Below are positions 1-8,857 of a stretch of 64,000 nt of DNA, in pieces. The DNA comes from an uncultured Eubacteriales bacterium (GTDB taxonomy: Bacteria > Bacillota > Clostridia > Peptostreptococcales > Anaerovoracaceae). The stretch spans positions 124,001 to 188,000 of the forward strand of contig CADADV010000001.1 of the NCBI GenBank assembly GCA_902786815.1. Reading direction: 5' to 3'. Position numbers and translations under genes: made by a program. The notes beneath the pieces were generated by a model, which saw only the letters and a list, made by a program, of their open reading frames with translations, made no database searches and was not told where the DNA came from. How positions within the stretch are numbered: the stretch's first letter is position 1; each line of letters opens with the position of its first letter.

Positions 1-2
1 GG

Positions 3-92
3 CAGTCTGCAATGTATAGTGTAACGGAAGTACATACTGTCGAAGATCTTAAGACGCTGTTCAAGGCGCTTTCAGAGATTTGTGCGAAGTAA
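3..92 (+). CDS. gcvPA: Glycine dehydrogenase (decarboxylating) subunit 1, C-terminal end (partial)
   Basis: An open frame enters from the left edge and ends in TAA at 90-92, giving 29 residues. The tail contains TEVHTVEDLKTLFKAL, which resembles the C-terminus of the N-terminal subunit of the two-subunit P-protein. The stop is 19 bases before gcvPB, and gcvPA-gcvPB is the usual order of the split glycine decarboxylase in Firmicutes. Only the end is present, so the assignment rests mainly on the adjacent gcvPB. Confidence 0.75.
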   Translation, partial: QSAMYSVTEVHTVEDLKTLFKALSEICAK

Positions 93-111
93 AAGGAAAG
101 GAGGAATCTAG

Positions 112-1671
112 ATGGCTATTGTGAAAGTAAGAGACAATTTCCAGCAGGCGAGATGGAATGAGCCTTTGATTTATGAACTGTCAACATCAGGACTGCGTGG
201 AATCATTCCTCCTCCAGTCGAAGAGGAGATAGACAGCGAAGCCGGTGACGTGTTCACGGCCCTGCCGGATGCTGTCAGAAGAAAGTCGGAACTTGGGCTG
301 CCTGAGATCGCACAGAAGCAGGTGCTTCAGCATTTCCTTCATCTCTCACAGGAGACAAGCGGAGCAAATCTGAACAACGATATGGTTGAAGGAACTTGTA
401 CAATGAAGTACAATCCAAGACTTTGTGAAAAACTGGCGTTGGAGCCTGATTTCGCAGACATACATCCGGACCAGGATCCGGATACCGTACAGGGCATGCT
501 CAAAATCTATTATGAATTTGAGAAGGTCGTCAAGGCTGTTTCCGGCATGGACAAGTTCTCTCTGCAACCAGGTGGCGGAAACCATGCAGTCTACACTGCC
601 GCGTCTATTGCGAGGGCTTACTTCGAAGAGAAGGGTGAGGCGGAACAGAGAAATGAAATCATTACGACTATTTTCTCACACCCATGCGACGCCGCCGCGC
701 CGGCAACCGCAGGATACAAAGTCATTACAGTATATCCGGATGAACACGGCATGCCGGATTTGGAAGCAATCAAAGCTGCGGCCAATGAACACACAGCATG
801 TATTTTTATGACCAATCCTGAAGATATCGGCATCTACAACATCCATGCGGATGAAATCGTGGAAGCGCTTCATGCTGTTGGGGCGCTCTGCTTCTATGAC
901 CAGGCGAACGCCAACGCATTTCTGGGTATTGCCAGAGCGCGGGAAGCAGGATTTGACATGTGTCACTTCAACGTTCACAAAACATTCGGAACACCGCACG
1001 GTGGTGAAGGTCCTGCATGCGGCGCGTTGGGCGTCCGTGATTATCTGGCGAAGTATCTGCCGGTTCCTACAGTTGAGTTTGATGGTGATAAGTACTACTT
1101 CGACTATGACAAGCCGGACAGCATCGGCAAAGTCCGTGAGTACATTGGACAGTCAGCGGTTGTACTTAAGGCTTATGCATGGTGCAAGATGATGGGGCCT
1201 GATTACCTCAAGGAATGTGCTGAGATATCTGTTATCAACAACAATTACATGCTGAACATCATGGAAAAACTAAATGGTGTAACGCATGCGTTCAGAGATA
1301 ACGGAATTGTACGTCAGGAGCAAATCCGCTACAGCTTCGAACCGCTTACAGAGGAATGCGGCGTCGGATCAGATGATATGAACCGACGTATGGGAGACTA
1401 TGGTATTCCTTGGTTCTGGGCAAGTCATTATCCATGGGTTATTCCGGAACCTATGACGATAGAACCATGCGAATCTTATACAAAGGAAGAAATTGAAGAA
1501 TTTTGTAAGGTTGTTGAAATCTGCATGGAAGAAGCGAGGAAAGATCCAGATAAATTCAAAGAAGCTCCGTTCAATACAGCAATGCACAAGAGACTGGAGA
1601 ATGGAGACCTGGATGATCCGGAGAAGTGGGCGCTTTCGTGGAAAGCTTACTGCAGAAAGCATAGCAAATAG
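112..1671 (+). CDS. gcvPB: Glycine dehydrogenase (decarboxylating) subunit 2 (P-protein)
   Basis: This is the PLP-binding subunit of the glycine cleavage P-protein. With GcvPA it decarboxylates glycine and passes the aminomethyl group to lipoylated H-protein in the cytosol. The protein has 519 residues, slightly long for the family. It shows the GTCTMKYNP segment, the glycine-rich LQPGGGNH stretch and the PLP lysine motif NVHKTFGTPHGG with Lys290. The start is supported by AAAGGAGG a few bases upstream of ATG 112. The upstream partial gene is gcvPA. No T-protein, H-protein or lipoyl enzyme is visible downstream, so the rest of the system lies upstream or elsewhere. In an anaerobe of this type it would serve glycine oxidation or reverse glycine synthesis feeding one-carbon metabolism. 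Confidence 0.96.
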   Translation: MAIVKVRDNFQQARWNEPLIYELSTSGLRGIIPPPVEEEIDSEAGDVFTALPDAVRRKSELGLPEIAQKQVLQHFLHLSQETSGANLNNDMVEGTCTMKYNPRLCEKLALEPDFADIHPDQDPDTVQGMLKIYYEFEKVVKAVSGMDKFSLQPGGGNHAVYTAASIARAYFEEKGEAEQRNEIITTIFSHPCDAAAPATAGYKVITVYPDEHGMPDLEAIKAAANEHTACIFMTNPEDIGIYNIHADEIVEALHAVGALCFYDQANANAFLGIARAREAGFDMCHFNVHKTFGTPHGGEGPACGALGVRDYLAKYLPVPTVEFDGDKYYFDYDKPDSIGKVREYIGQSAVVLKAYAWCKMMGPDYLKECAEISVINNNYMLNIMEKLNGVTHAFRDNGIVRQEQIRYSFEPLTEECGVGSDDMNRRMGDYGIPWFWASHYPWVIPEPMTIEPCESYTKEEIEEFCKVVEICMEEARKDPDKFKEAPFNTAMHKRLENGDLDDPEKWALSWKAYCRKHSK

Positions 1672-1691
1672 ATAATAGATGGTATGACGAG

Positions 1692-1721
1692 AGGCCGTCA
1701 CTGCCTGGGCAGTGGCGGCCT
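1692..1721. other. Strong intercistronic hairpin after gcvPB
   Basis: AGGCCG-t-CACTGCC, a TG loop, GGCAGTG-g-CGGCCT: thirteen base pairs with one mismatch. The hairpin sits between the gcvPB stop and the ribosome binding site of the next gene. No T-run follows on either strand, so it does not look like a classical intrinsic terminator. mRNA processing or stabilisation, or a weak terminator, are possible roles (inference). Confidence 0.6.
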
Positions 1722-1743
1722 AAGTCAAAATTGGAGGACATGA

Positions 1744-2862
1744 ATGAAAACCATAGGTCTTATTATCAATCCGGTTGCAGGTATTGGCGGCAAGGTCGGT
1801 CTGAAGGGTTCAGACGGCAGTGAAACGCTGAAAAAAGCACTGGAATTGGGCGCTGTTCCTGAAAGTGGCAAAAAAGCGCTGGTCGCTCTGAAAAAAATCA
1901 AAGAAGTGGAGCGGGATGTTACCATTTATACATACCCCGGTGAAATGGGAGAAGATATCTGCAAGGAAGCAGGCCTGGACTGTAGGGTGATTGGAGAAAT
2001 CAGAAGCGGTGCGACGGGCGCAGCGGACACCAAAAAAGCTGCCAAAGAGCTAGCAAAGTATAAGCCTGATCTGATTTTGTTCGCGGGAGGAGATGGAACG
2101 GCCAGAGATGTTTTGGACGCAATTGGGACAGAGGTCCCTGTTCTCGGCATTCCTACTGGCTGTAAGATCCATTCAGGTGTTTATGCGCTGAATCCGCGGT
2201 CAGCAGGGAGCCTGATATGCGACTTTGCCAAGGATAAAATCAAAAGCACCAAGGAGGCGGAGGTCATGGATATCGATGAAGACCTGTTCCGTCAAGGAGA
2301 GGTTCGTGCGAGACTGTATGGTTATCTGCGGGTTCCAAATGAAAAGAAACGTGTTCAGAACCTGAAGAGCGGAAGAGGACATTCCGAAGAAGGAGCGCTT
2401 GATCTTGCTGCAAATTACATTGTTGAAACAATGGAGCCTGACACACTCTATATTATTGGAACCGGATCAACAACAGCATTTATCATGAAGAAATTAGGTC
2501 TTCCGAATACACTTCTGGGAGCTGATTTGGTGTATAATAACGCTGTTGTTGCCAGCGACTGCACTGAGCGGCAGATTTTGGGCGCGCTGAATGATTATGA
2601 TAAGGTCAAGATCATCGTGACGGTTATCGGCGGTCAGGGATATATCTTTGGGCGGGGAAATCAGCAAATCAGCGCAGAGGTCATCAAAAGAGTTGGAAAA
2701 GAAAATATTATTATCGTCGCGACAGAAGACAAGATGATGTCCATGTTCGGCCGGCCTCTGTATGTCGATACAGGGGACGAGGAGGTCAATGCATATCTCA
2801 GAGGATATATGCGCGTAGTCATGGGATATGAGAAATTTATTGTAGCGAGGGTGTCGGACTGA
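1744..2862 (+). CDS. ATP-NAD kinase family protein (COG3199-like)
   Basis: A 372-residue cytosolic protein of the NAD-kinase/diacylglycerol-kinase fold. The nucleotide-binding signature GGDGTARD is at residues 115-122, followed by GIPTGCKIHSGVYALNP. These match the long COG3199 branch, related to AcoX of acetoin clusters, more than short PpnK-type NAD kinases. Function by family would be phosphorylation of NAD or a related diphosphate compound; the true substrate is not established for most members. GGAGG six bases before ATG 1744 supports the start. It follows gcvPB after a hairpin and is closely followed by the membrane protein at 2882, so it may be the second gene of a glycine-cleavage-linked transcript. 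Confidence 0.8.
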   Translation: MKTIGLIINPVAGIGGKVGLKGSDGSETLKKALELGAVPESGKKALVALKKIKEVERDVTIYTYPGEMGEDICKEAGLDCRVIGEIRSGATGAADTKKAAKELAKYKPDLILFAGGDGTARDVLDAIGTEVPVLGIPTGCKIHSGVYALNPRSAGSLICDFAKDKIKSTKEAEVMDIDEDLFRQGEVRARLYGYLRVPNEKKRVQNLKSGRGHSEEGALDLAANYIVETMEPDTLYIIGTGSTTAFIMKKLGLPNTLLGADLVYNNAVVASDCTERQILGALNDYDKVKIIVTVIGGQGYIFGRGNQQISAEVIKRVGKENIIIVATEDKMMSMFGRPLYVDTGDEEVNAYLRGYMRVVMGYEKFIVARVSD

Positions 2863-2881
2863 TTCCCTCAGGAGATCAGAC

Positions 2882-3550
2882 ATGAAGAAAACAATCAGAC
2901 TGCTCAGCAGCAGGATCAATTCTAAATTCATGCATGAGTATGGATTTGCTGTATATGAATCTGATGAGAGGATGCAGGAACTCTTTCGGAAGATTTACGA
3001 TGGCAGAGCGGGAGAACTACAGCTTGAATTTGAGATTCCCGCAGGGGAAGACCCTGCAGATGTGGCTGCAGCAAGTTCTGTAGACCTTTACATTGACGGA
3101 GTAAGAGTCGAGAACTTGGATGAAGGGGATCGTCAGTTTCTTAAAGACAAAGGAACTTTGATTGGGCTTGCAGAGGTTAACTGTGCGAAACTTCCCCATG
3201 ATGATGAGCATTATACGAAATCAGGCCTGAGAAAAAAATCTGAGCTTGATGTCTACTACATGATCGTTACTCTCTATTATTTCGATGAAGTGCTGTCAGA
3301 AAAACGGCGCGAAGAAATCATGGAGAATGAGATCAATATACTGAATAAAGAGACAGGAACAAAGAAGAAAAGGTTCAAAGAGCGCGATATCAGACTCATT
3401 TTCGTCCTGAATATTATTTTGGTTGCGGCATGCATCGCCCTCGCCGTTTACTGTTATATCCATGACCTGAGGAAATATGGAATCTTCATGGTTTTGTTCG
3501 CTTTTTTCTTTGCGGCATGGGGGCGCAAGTTCCGAAGAAGCGGAAAGTAG
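2882..3550 (+). CDS. Hypothetical protein with two C-terminal membrane segments
   Basis: I do not recognise this 222-residue protein. Residues 1-160 are soluble, acidic and mixed alpha/beta in character, with no cysteine-rich or nucleotide-binding motif. A basic stretch (KKKRFKERD) precedes two hydrophobic segments at about residues 172-191 and 196-213, and the protein ends in a short basic tail. The N-terminal domain is therefore probably cytosolic and anchored at its C-terminus. Nineteen bases separate it from the NAD-kinase-like gene, with CAGGAGA as ribosome binding site, so the two are probably co-transcribed. The coding assignment rests on the long open frame, the ribosome binding site and operon fit. 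Confidence 0.7.
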   Translation: MKKTIRLLSSRINSKFMHEYGFAVYESDERMQELFRKIYDGRAGELQLEFEIPAGEDPADVAAASSVDLYIDGVRVENLDEGDRQFLKDKGTLIGLAEVNCAKLPHDDEHYTKSGLRKKSELDVYYMIVTLYYFDEVLSEKRREEIMENEINILNKETGTKKKRFKERDIRLIFVLNIILVAACIALAVYCYIHDLRKYGIFMVLFAFFFAAWGRKFRRSGK

Positions 3551-3594
3551 GTCATGGGTCAGGATCGTGTCCGGCCGTACGTGCATAACACCGG

Positions 3595-3624
3595 TTGACT
3601 TCCATTACTATTACGTGTTAAAGT
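3595..3624 (+). promoter_or_regulatory. Possible sigma-A promoter for the CoA-transferase gene
   Basis: TTGACT at 3595-3600 is followed after 18 bases by TAAAGT at 3619-3624. The -35 is good and the -10 weak. It lies in the 130-base gap before the CoA-transferase gene, the only visible candidate there. Confidence 0.35.
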
Positions 3625-3680
3625 TGGCGTATCGATGCACCTGAAGCCGTTAATACTTTAATTGGGGAAATGAGGCCGTA

Positions 3681-5063
3681 GTGCCTGGACATGAAACGAT
3701 GAGCATTTACGATGAATACAGACAAAAACTGAAGACGCCGGAAGAAGCAGTCAAGGTCGTGAAGGACGGCGACTGGATCGATTACACGATCTCACAGGGA
3801 CAGCCGGTGCTGCTGGACGCGGCCCTCGCGAAGCGGAAGGGCGAAGTCAAGGACGTCAACTGCAGAGGCTACTTTATGTTCGAGCCTTTGCAGATCGTAG
3901 AGCAGGATCCGGAGCGCGAAAGTTTCTCCTACCACAGCTGGTACACGGCAGGGTATGAGAGAAAATACTGGAACAAAGGCCTCATCAGCCACACGCCGAT
4001 GATGTACCGCAACCAGAGCAGCTTCTACCAGCTTGGTTACTGCAAAGTCAACGTCGCCATGATGTGCGTATCGCCGATGGACGACGAAGGGTATTTCAAC
4101 CTGCACTTCGGCGTAGCGACGGCGAAACCGGTTCTGGAGGCAGCGGACATTGTCATTCTGGAAGTCAATGAGCGTCTGCCGAGAGTCAGGAATATTCAGG
4201 AGCGCCTTGACGCGGGCATCGACGCCAACCGGATCCACATCAGCGATGTGGACATCATCGTCGAAGGCGAGCACCATCCGATGGTGGAGATAAAGTCACC
4301 TCCTCCAAGCCCGGAAGAAGTAGCCATCGCGAATTTCATCGCGCCGGAGATCCAGGACGGAGCAGTGCTGCAGCTGGGCGTCGGCGGCATGCCGAACATA
4401 CTCGGCGAGCATCTGGCCAAATCCGACATCCAGGATCTGGGCTGCCACAGCGAACTGATCACCGATGCCTTCTATAACCTCTACGAGCAGGGCAAGCTGA
4501 CGAACAACCGCAAGGAAGTCTACAAGGGCAGAAGCATATTCGGCATCTGCGCCGGCAGCCAGAGCCTCTACGACTGGCTCAATGACAACCCGGCTGCCTG
4601 CGGCGATATGGTAAGCCACGTCAACGACCCGAACGTCATCGGACAGCTCAGCAACGTCATCGCGATCAACGGATGCGTCAGCGCGGACCTCTACGGGCAG
4701 GTCTGCTCGGAAAGCGTCGGCACCAGACACATCTCTGGTACAGGCGGGCAGATCGATTTCGTGGAAGGCGCATACAAGTCGCCGGGCGGCAAAGCCTTCC
4801 TTTGTATGAACAGCGCCTACAAGGACAAGGACGGAAAGCTGCACAGCAATATCAAACCGTACTTCGGCGCAGGCGAGATCGTGACCACGCCGCGTTCCAT
4901 GACCCATTACATCGTAACGGACCAGGGCAAAGTCAATCTGGCCGGCAGGAACACCTGGGAGAGGGCAGAACTCATGATCAGCATCGCTCATCCGGACTTC
5001 CGCGAAGACCTCATCAAGGCAGCGGAAGAGCAGGGTATCTGGAAACTGTCCAACAAGCGGTAA
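3681..5063 (+). CDS. Acetyl-CoA hydrolase/CoA-transferase family protein (4-hydroxybutyrate/butyryl-CoA:acetate type)
   Basis: A family I CoA-transferase that moves CoA between acetate and an acyl-CoA, a usual last step of butyrate, propionate or 4-hydroxybutyrate fermentation. The CoA-binding loop [12 protein letters not shown], the segment [13 protein letters not shown], and the catalytic glutamate in [13 protein letters not shown] (Glu344 from the first start) are present, followed by SGTGGQIDF. At about 455-460 residues the length is normal. The acyl substrate cannot be read from sequence; similarity to Cat2/But-like enzymes suggests a C4 acyl group. The start is uncertain: GTG 3681 has TGAGG five bases upstream, while in-frame ATG 3699 (MSIYDEYR) looks better by homology but lacks a clear ribosome binding site. 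It lies upstream of nifJ, which supplies acetyl-CoA. Confidence 0.88.
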   Translation: MPGHETMSIYDEYRQKLKTPEEAVKVVKDGDWIDYTISQGQPVLLDAALAKRKGEVKDVNCRGYFMFEPLQIVEQDPERESFSYHSWYTAGYERKYWNKGLISHTPMMYRNQSSFYQLGYCKVNVAMMCVSPMDDEGYFNLHFGVATAKPVLEAADIVILEVNERLPRVRNIQERLDAGIDANRIHISDVDIIVEGEHHPMVEIKSPPPSPEEVAIANFIAPEIQDGAVLQLGVGGMPNILGEHLAKSDIQDLGCHSELITDAFYNLYEQGKLTNNRKEVYKGRSIFGICAGSQSLYDWLNDNPAACGDMVSHVNDPNVIGQLSNVIAINGCVSADLYGQVCSESVGTRHISGTGGQIDFVEGAYKSPGGKAFLCMNSAYKDKDGKLHSNIKPYFGAGEIVTTPRSMTHYIVTDQGKVNLAGRNTWERAELMISIAHPDFREDLIKAAEEQGIWKLSNKR

Positions 5064-5140
5064 GCGCTACGCGCGGCAGGAGCTGAAAGCGCCGCAGGGC
5101 GCGATGCAAGAACCCGATGCAAATAAGAATAACAAATATG

Positions 5141-5180
5141 CAGGCATGCCTTGAACAGGGCATGCCTGTGGTTGTATAAT
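5141..5180 (+). promoter_or_regulatory. Inverted repeat overlapping a candidate nifJ promoter
   Basis: CAGGCATGCC (5141-5150) and GGCATGCCTG (5159-5168) form a perfect 10-bp stem with an 8-base loop. The loop contains TTGAAC (5151-5156), 18 bases upstream of a perfect TATAAT (5175-5180). The hairpin lacks a T-run, so it is a weak terminator candidate for the CoA-transferase gene or an operator. The promoter would give a leader of about 115 bases for nifJ that contains the palindromic repeat at 5216. Confidence 0.45.
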
Positions 5181-5215
5181 GAATTATTAGGTTGTACATA
5201 AATTGTATTTGCATC

Positions 5216-5253
5216 CTGTAAATGTGTCAAAAGAACCGTCCCTTTGACACATT
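5216..5253. repeat. REP-like palindromic repeat, copy 1
   Basis: CTGTAAATGTGTCAAA, then AGAACCGTCCC, then TTTGACACATT: 11-bp arms around an 11-base centre. A second, nearly identical copy is at 27772-27810. The strict conservation of arms and centre between two intergenic sites 22.5 kb apart indicates a dispersed element rather than two independent hairpins. Similar elements are common in clostridial genomes as I recall, but I could not search. Confidence 0.8.
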
Positions 5254-5302
5254 CTGAAGCAAATTATTGAAACATAACATATAGAAGAAAGAAGAGGAAA
5301 TC

Positions 5303-8300
5303 ATGGCAGAGGCAGAAAAAACTTTTATGACCATGGACGGCAATGAAGCCGCCGCTTACATGGCGTACCCATTCACTGAGGTCGCGGCGATCTATCCGAT
5401 CACGCCTTCATCTCCGATGGCGACCCTGACAGACAAATGGTCCGCGCAGGGAAGAAAGAACATGTTCGGACAGACAGTCACCCTGACCGAGATGCAGTCT
5501 GAGGCAGGCGCGATCGGCGCAGTACACGGATCGATCCAGACCGGTGCGCTGACAACGAGTTACACATCATCCCAGGGACTGATGCTGATGATCCCGGTCC
5601 TGTACAGGATCGCGGGCGAACGGCAGCCGGCAGTACTGCATGTGGCAGCGAGAACAGTAGGAACCCACGCCATGAGTATCTTCGGCGATCACTCCGACGT
5701 CATGGCATGCAGAGATACAGGATGGGCCCAGTACTGCACAGGAAGCGTGCAGGAGGTCGTCGACCTGACGCCGGTAGCGCATCTGGCGGCAATGGAATCG
5801 AACATTCCGTTCATGCACTTCTTCGACGGATTCAGAACATCTCATGAGATCAACAAGGTCGAGATCCCGGACATGGACGAAGTCGTCGCCCTGATGGATA
5901 AGAAGTACGTCAAGGCCCATAAGGACAGAGCTCTGAATCCGGAGCACCCGACCCTGAGAAATACGGTACAGAACCCGGACGTATACTTCCAGGTTCGTGA
6001 GTCCAACAACCAGGATTACACGGATCTGCCGGAGATCGTTGAGAAGTACTTCGTACAGATCAACTCCATCACTGGCAGAGACTACAGACTGTTCAACTAC
6101 TACGGCGATCCGGAAGCGACGGACATCATCGTTGCTATGGGATCCGTTACAGGCGCGATCGAGCAGACCGTCGACACGCTTTGCGCGCAGGGCAAGAAGG
6201 TCGGCTTCATTCAGGTGCATCTGTACAGACCGTTCTCCGAGCGCCATCTGCTGAAGGTGCTCCCGGACAGCTGCGAGCGCATCGCGGTCCTCGACCGCTG
6301 CAAATGCATGGGCGATCTGGGCGAGCCGCTTTATCAGGATGTCTGCACAGTGATGCGCAGGGCAGGAAAGGATCACATCAAGATCATCGGCGGCCGCTAC
6401 GGACTGAGCTCCAAAGATACTGATCCGTCCCAGATCGCAGCAGTCTATGAGAATCTGGAAGCAGAAAATTCCATCGATGGATTCACCATCGGCATCAATG
6501 ACGACGTGACCCACAAGTCCCTCGAGACCAAGCCGTTCCAGATCGTCGGCGATGATTTTGTAAGCTGTAAATTCTGGGGCCTTGGAGGCGACGGTACAGT
6601 CGGCGCCAACAAGAGCACCGTGGATATCATCAACAGCACGACCGACATGTACGGTCAGGCATATTTTGAATACGACGCGAAGAAAACCCTGGGCACAACC
6701 AAATCCCATCTGCGGTTTTCGAAGACGCCGATCAGAAGCTCCTACTACGTCAAGTGGGCTGACTTCGTTGCGTGCCACAACCATCACTACATCAACGAGT
6801 TCAACGTAGTGGATGAGATCAAGCCGGGCGGGATGCTTTTGCTTGAGTGTCCATGGGAGCCGGAAGAAGTCGGCGAGAATCTCTCCCCGAAGGTCAAGCG
6901 GATCCTGGCGGAGAGAAACATCGAGTTCTATATCATCAACGCGACGAAGATCGCAGAAGAAATCGGTCTGGGGAGCCACAAGAATTCGATCCTGCAGGCA
7001 GCCTTCTTCACCATCAGAGAAGTTATTCCAAAGACGCAGGCCATCATGGAGATGGAGAACGCCGTCCGGAAGAAATACAGAGCCAAAGGCAACAAAGTCG
7101 TCAAGATGAACATCCGCGGTATTGAAGCGGGCGTCGAAGGTTTCCGTAAGGTCGAAGTGCCGGCCGAGTGGGCGAACTGCCAGGACGAGCCGCCGAAACC
7201 GACAGGCAATCCGTGGATCATCGACAACATCGTGCTGCCGATCGACAGACAGGTGGGAGACGATATCCCGGTCAGCATCATGGGGCATCTCAAGGACGGC
7301 CACATCGACATGGGTCTGACTGCCTACGAGAAGAGGGGACTGGCAGTCCACGTTCCTGTTTGGGATCCGGACAAATGCAGCCAGTGCAACCGGTGCTCCT
7401 TTGTATGTCCGCACGCTGTCATCCGTCCGTTCCTGCTCAATGAGAAGGAAGCAGAGAATGCTCCGGAAGGATTCGAAATGGCTCCGCTGCGCGGATTCAA
7501 ATCCAAGGACGGCACAAAGTACATGTTCAGCATGCAGATCTCAACTCATGACTGCACGGGCTGCGGCAGCTGCGTACCGGTATGTCCGACCAAGGACCCG
7601 GCCATCCGCATGGTGCCGGCGCACCCGAACGAGCAGGATCTGGAGAACTGGAACTATGCTATGAACCTCTCGGACAAGGGCGATCTGTTCACACCGTACT
7701 CCATCAGAGGCAGCCAGTTCCGTCAGCCGCTGTGCGAGTTCTCTGCCGCCTGCGCAGGCTGCGGCGAGACACCGTACGCCAAGCTGCTCACACAGCTCTT
7801 CGGCGACAGAGTATACTGGGCCAACGGCACCGGATGCTCCCAGGCTTGGGGATCCGGCATGCCGGGTATCCCGTACTGCCTGAACAAGAGGGGTCACGGC
7901 GTCGCCTGGACCAACTCCCTGTTCGAGAACAATGCAGAGCTGGCGCTGGGTATGTACCTGTCCGTCAGACAGCAGCGTGAGAGACAGAAGGATCTGATGC
8001 ACAAGTATCTGGAGATGGCAGGAGACAACTCCGTCGGATTCGAATGGCTGGACACCTATGATGATCTGGAAGCCAACAGGAACGCTACAGACCTTCTGAT
8101 CGAAGAGATGGAAGAAGTCGTCAGAGGCGATGTCAAGCAGGCCAACGCCATGGAACAGGAATTCATCGAACTCACCGAAGAGATCCTCGAGCGCAAAGAC
8201 TATCTGGCCAAGAAGAGCTTCTGGATGTACGGCGGCGACGGCTGGGCTTACGATATCGGATTCGGCGGTCTGGACCACGTCATCGCTACCGGTGAAGACA

Positions 8301-8854
8301 TCAACGTATTCATCATAGATAATGAAGTATATTCCAATACGGGCGGACAGTCCTCGAAGGCGACGCCGCTCGGCGCTGTAGCTGAATTCCAGGCGTCCGG
8401 CAAGAAGAGCAGAAAGAAAGACATCGCGCAGATCCTGAAGACCTACGGCAATGTCTATGTCGCTACCGTCGCCATGGGCTACGACTTCAACCAGCTGCTC
8501 AAAGCCATCAAGGAAGCAGAAGAGCACAAGGGACCGTCGGTCATCGTCGCGTACACACCTTGTACGGTGCACGGCATCAAGGCCGGCATGAACAATGTGC
8601 AGGAAGAGATGAAACGCGCGGTGCAGTCCGGTTACTGGCCGCTCTACAGATATAATCCGGATATCACAGACGGGCCGAAGATGCACGTCGACTCCAAGGA
8701 AGCTTCGATCCCATATGAAGAGTTCCTGGATGGAGAAAACCGGTACGCTGCCCTGAAGATCACTTTCCCGGAGAACGCGGAGAAGCTCTTCAAGATAGCG
8801 AGTGAAGATGCAGAAAATAAATACAAGGCATTCAAGAGGCAGGAAGAGGAGTAA
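5303..8854 (+). CDS. nifJ: Pyruvate:ferredoxin (flavodoxin) oxidoreductase
   Basis: A single-chain homodimeric-type PFOR of 1183 residues, normal for the family. It oxidises pyruvate with CoA to acetyl-CoA, CO2 and reduced ferredoxin, the main pyruvate exit in anaerobes. Seen in order: the N-terminal pyruvate/TPP half (AAYMAYPFTEVAAIYPITPSS), a two-[4Fe-4S] ferredoxin domain with CSQCNRCSFVCP from Cys692 and CTGCGSCVPVCP from Cys751, the extra cluster cysteines in CAGCGE (Cys817, Cys820), and the TPP pyrophosphate site GGDGWAYDIGFGG with DNEVYSNTGGQSSKATP. GAGGAAA precedes ATG 5303. The stop is only three bases before ilvB, so the two pyruvate-consuming enzymes are probably translated from one message. 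Confidence 0.98.
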   Translation: MAEAEKTFMTMDGNEAAAYMAYPFTEVAAIYPITPSSPMATLTDKWSAQGRKNMFGQTVTLTEMQSEAGAIGAVHGSIQTGALTTSYTSSQGLMLMIPVLYRIAGERQPAVLHVAARTVGTHAMSIFGDHSDVMACRDTGWAQYCTGSVQEVVDLTPVAHLAAMESNIPFMHFFDGFRTSHEINKVEIPDMDEVVALMDKKYVKAHKDRALNPEHPTLRNTVQNPDVYFQVRESNNQDYTDLPEIVEKYFVQINSITGRDYRLFNYYGDPEATDIIVAMGSVTGAIEQTVDTLCAQGKKVGFIQVHLYRPFSERHLLKVLPDSCERIAVLDRCKCMGDLGEPLYQDVCTVMRRAGKDHIKIIGGRYGLSSKDTDPSQIAAVYENLEAENSIDGFTIGINDDVTHKSLETKPFQIVGDDFVSCKFWGLGGDGTVGANKSTVDIINSTTDMYGQAYFEYDAKKTLGTTKSHLRFSKTPIRSSYYVKWADFVACHNHHYINEFNVVDEIKPGGMLLLECPWEPEEVGENLSPKVKRILAERNIEFYIINATKIAEEIGLGSHKNSILQAAFFTIREVIPKTQAIMEMENAVRKKYRAKGNKVVKMNIRGIEAGVEGFRKVEVPAEWANCQDEPPKPTGNPWIIDNIVLPIDRQVGDDIPVSIMGHLKDGHIDMGLTAYEKRGLAVHVPVWDPDKCSQCNRCSFVCPHAVIRPFLLNEKEAENAPEGFEMAPLRGFKSKDGTKYMFSMQISTHDCTGCGSCVPVCPTKDPAIRMVPAHPNEQDLENWNYAMNLSDKGDLFTPYSIRGSQFRQPLCEFSAACAGCGETPYAKLLTQLFGDRVYWANGTGCSQAWGSGMPGIPYCLNKRGHGVAWTNSLFENNAELALGMYLSVRQQRERQKDLMHKYLEMAGDNSVGFEWLDTYDDLEANRNATDLLIEEMEEVVRGDVKQANAMEQEFIELTEEILERKDYLAKKSFWMYGGDGWAYDIGFGGLDHVIATGEDINVFIIDNEVYSNTGGQSSKATPLGAVAEFQASGKKSRKKDIAQILKTYGNVYVATVAMGYDFNQLLKAIKEAEEHKGPSVIVAYTPCTVHGIKAGMNNVQEEMKRAVQSGYWPLYRYNPDITDGPKMHVDSKEASIPYEEFLDGENRYAALKITFPENAEKLFKIASEDAENKYKAFKRQEEE

Positions 8855-8857
8855 GAT

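Noticed and set aside
5567..7414. 615-codon open frame on the minus strand opposite nifJ
   Set aside because: It mirrors the nifJ reading frame, has no ribosome binding site and encodes a composition typical of antisense shadow frames in GC-rich codon-biased genes.
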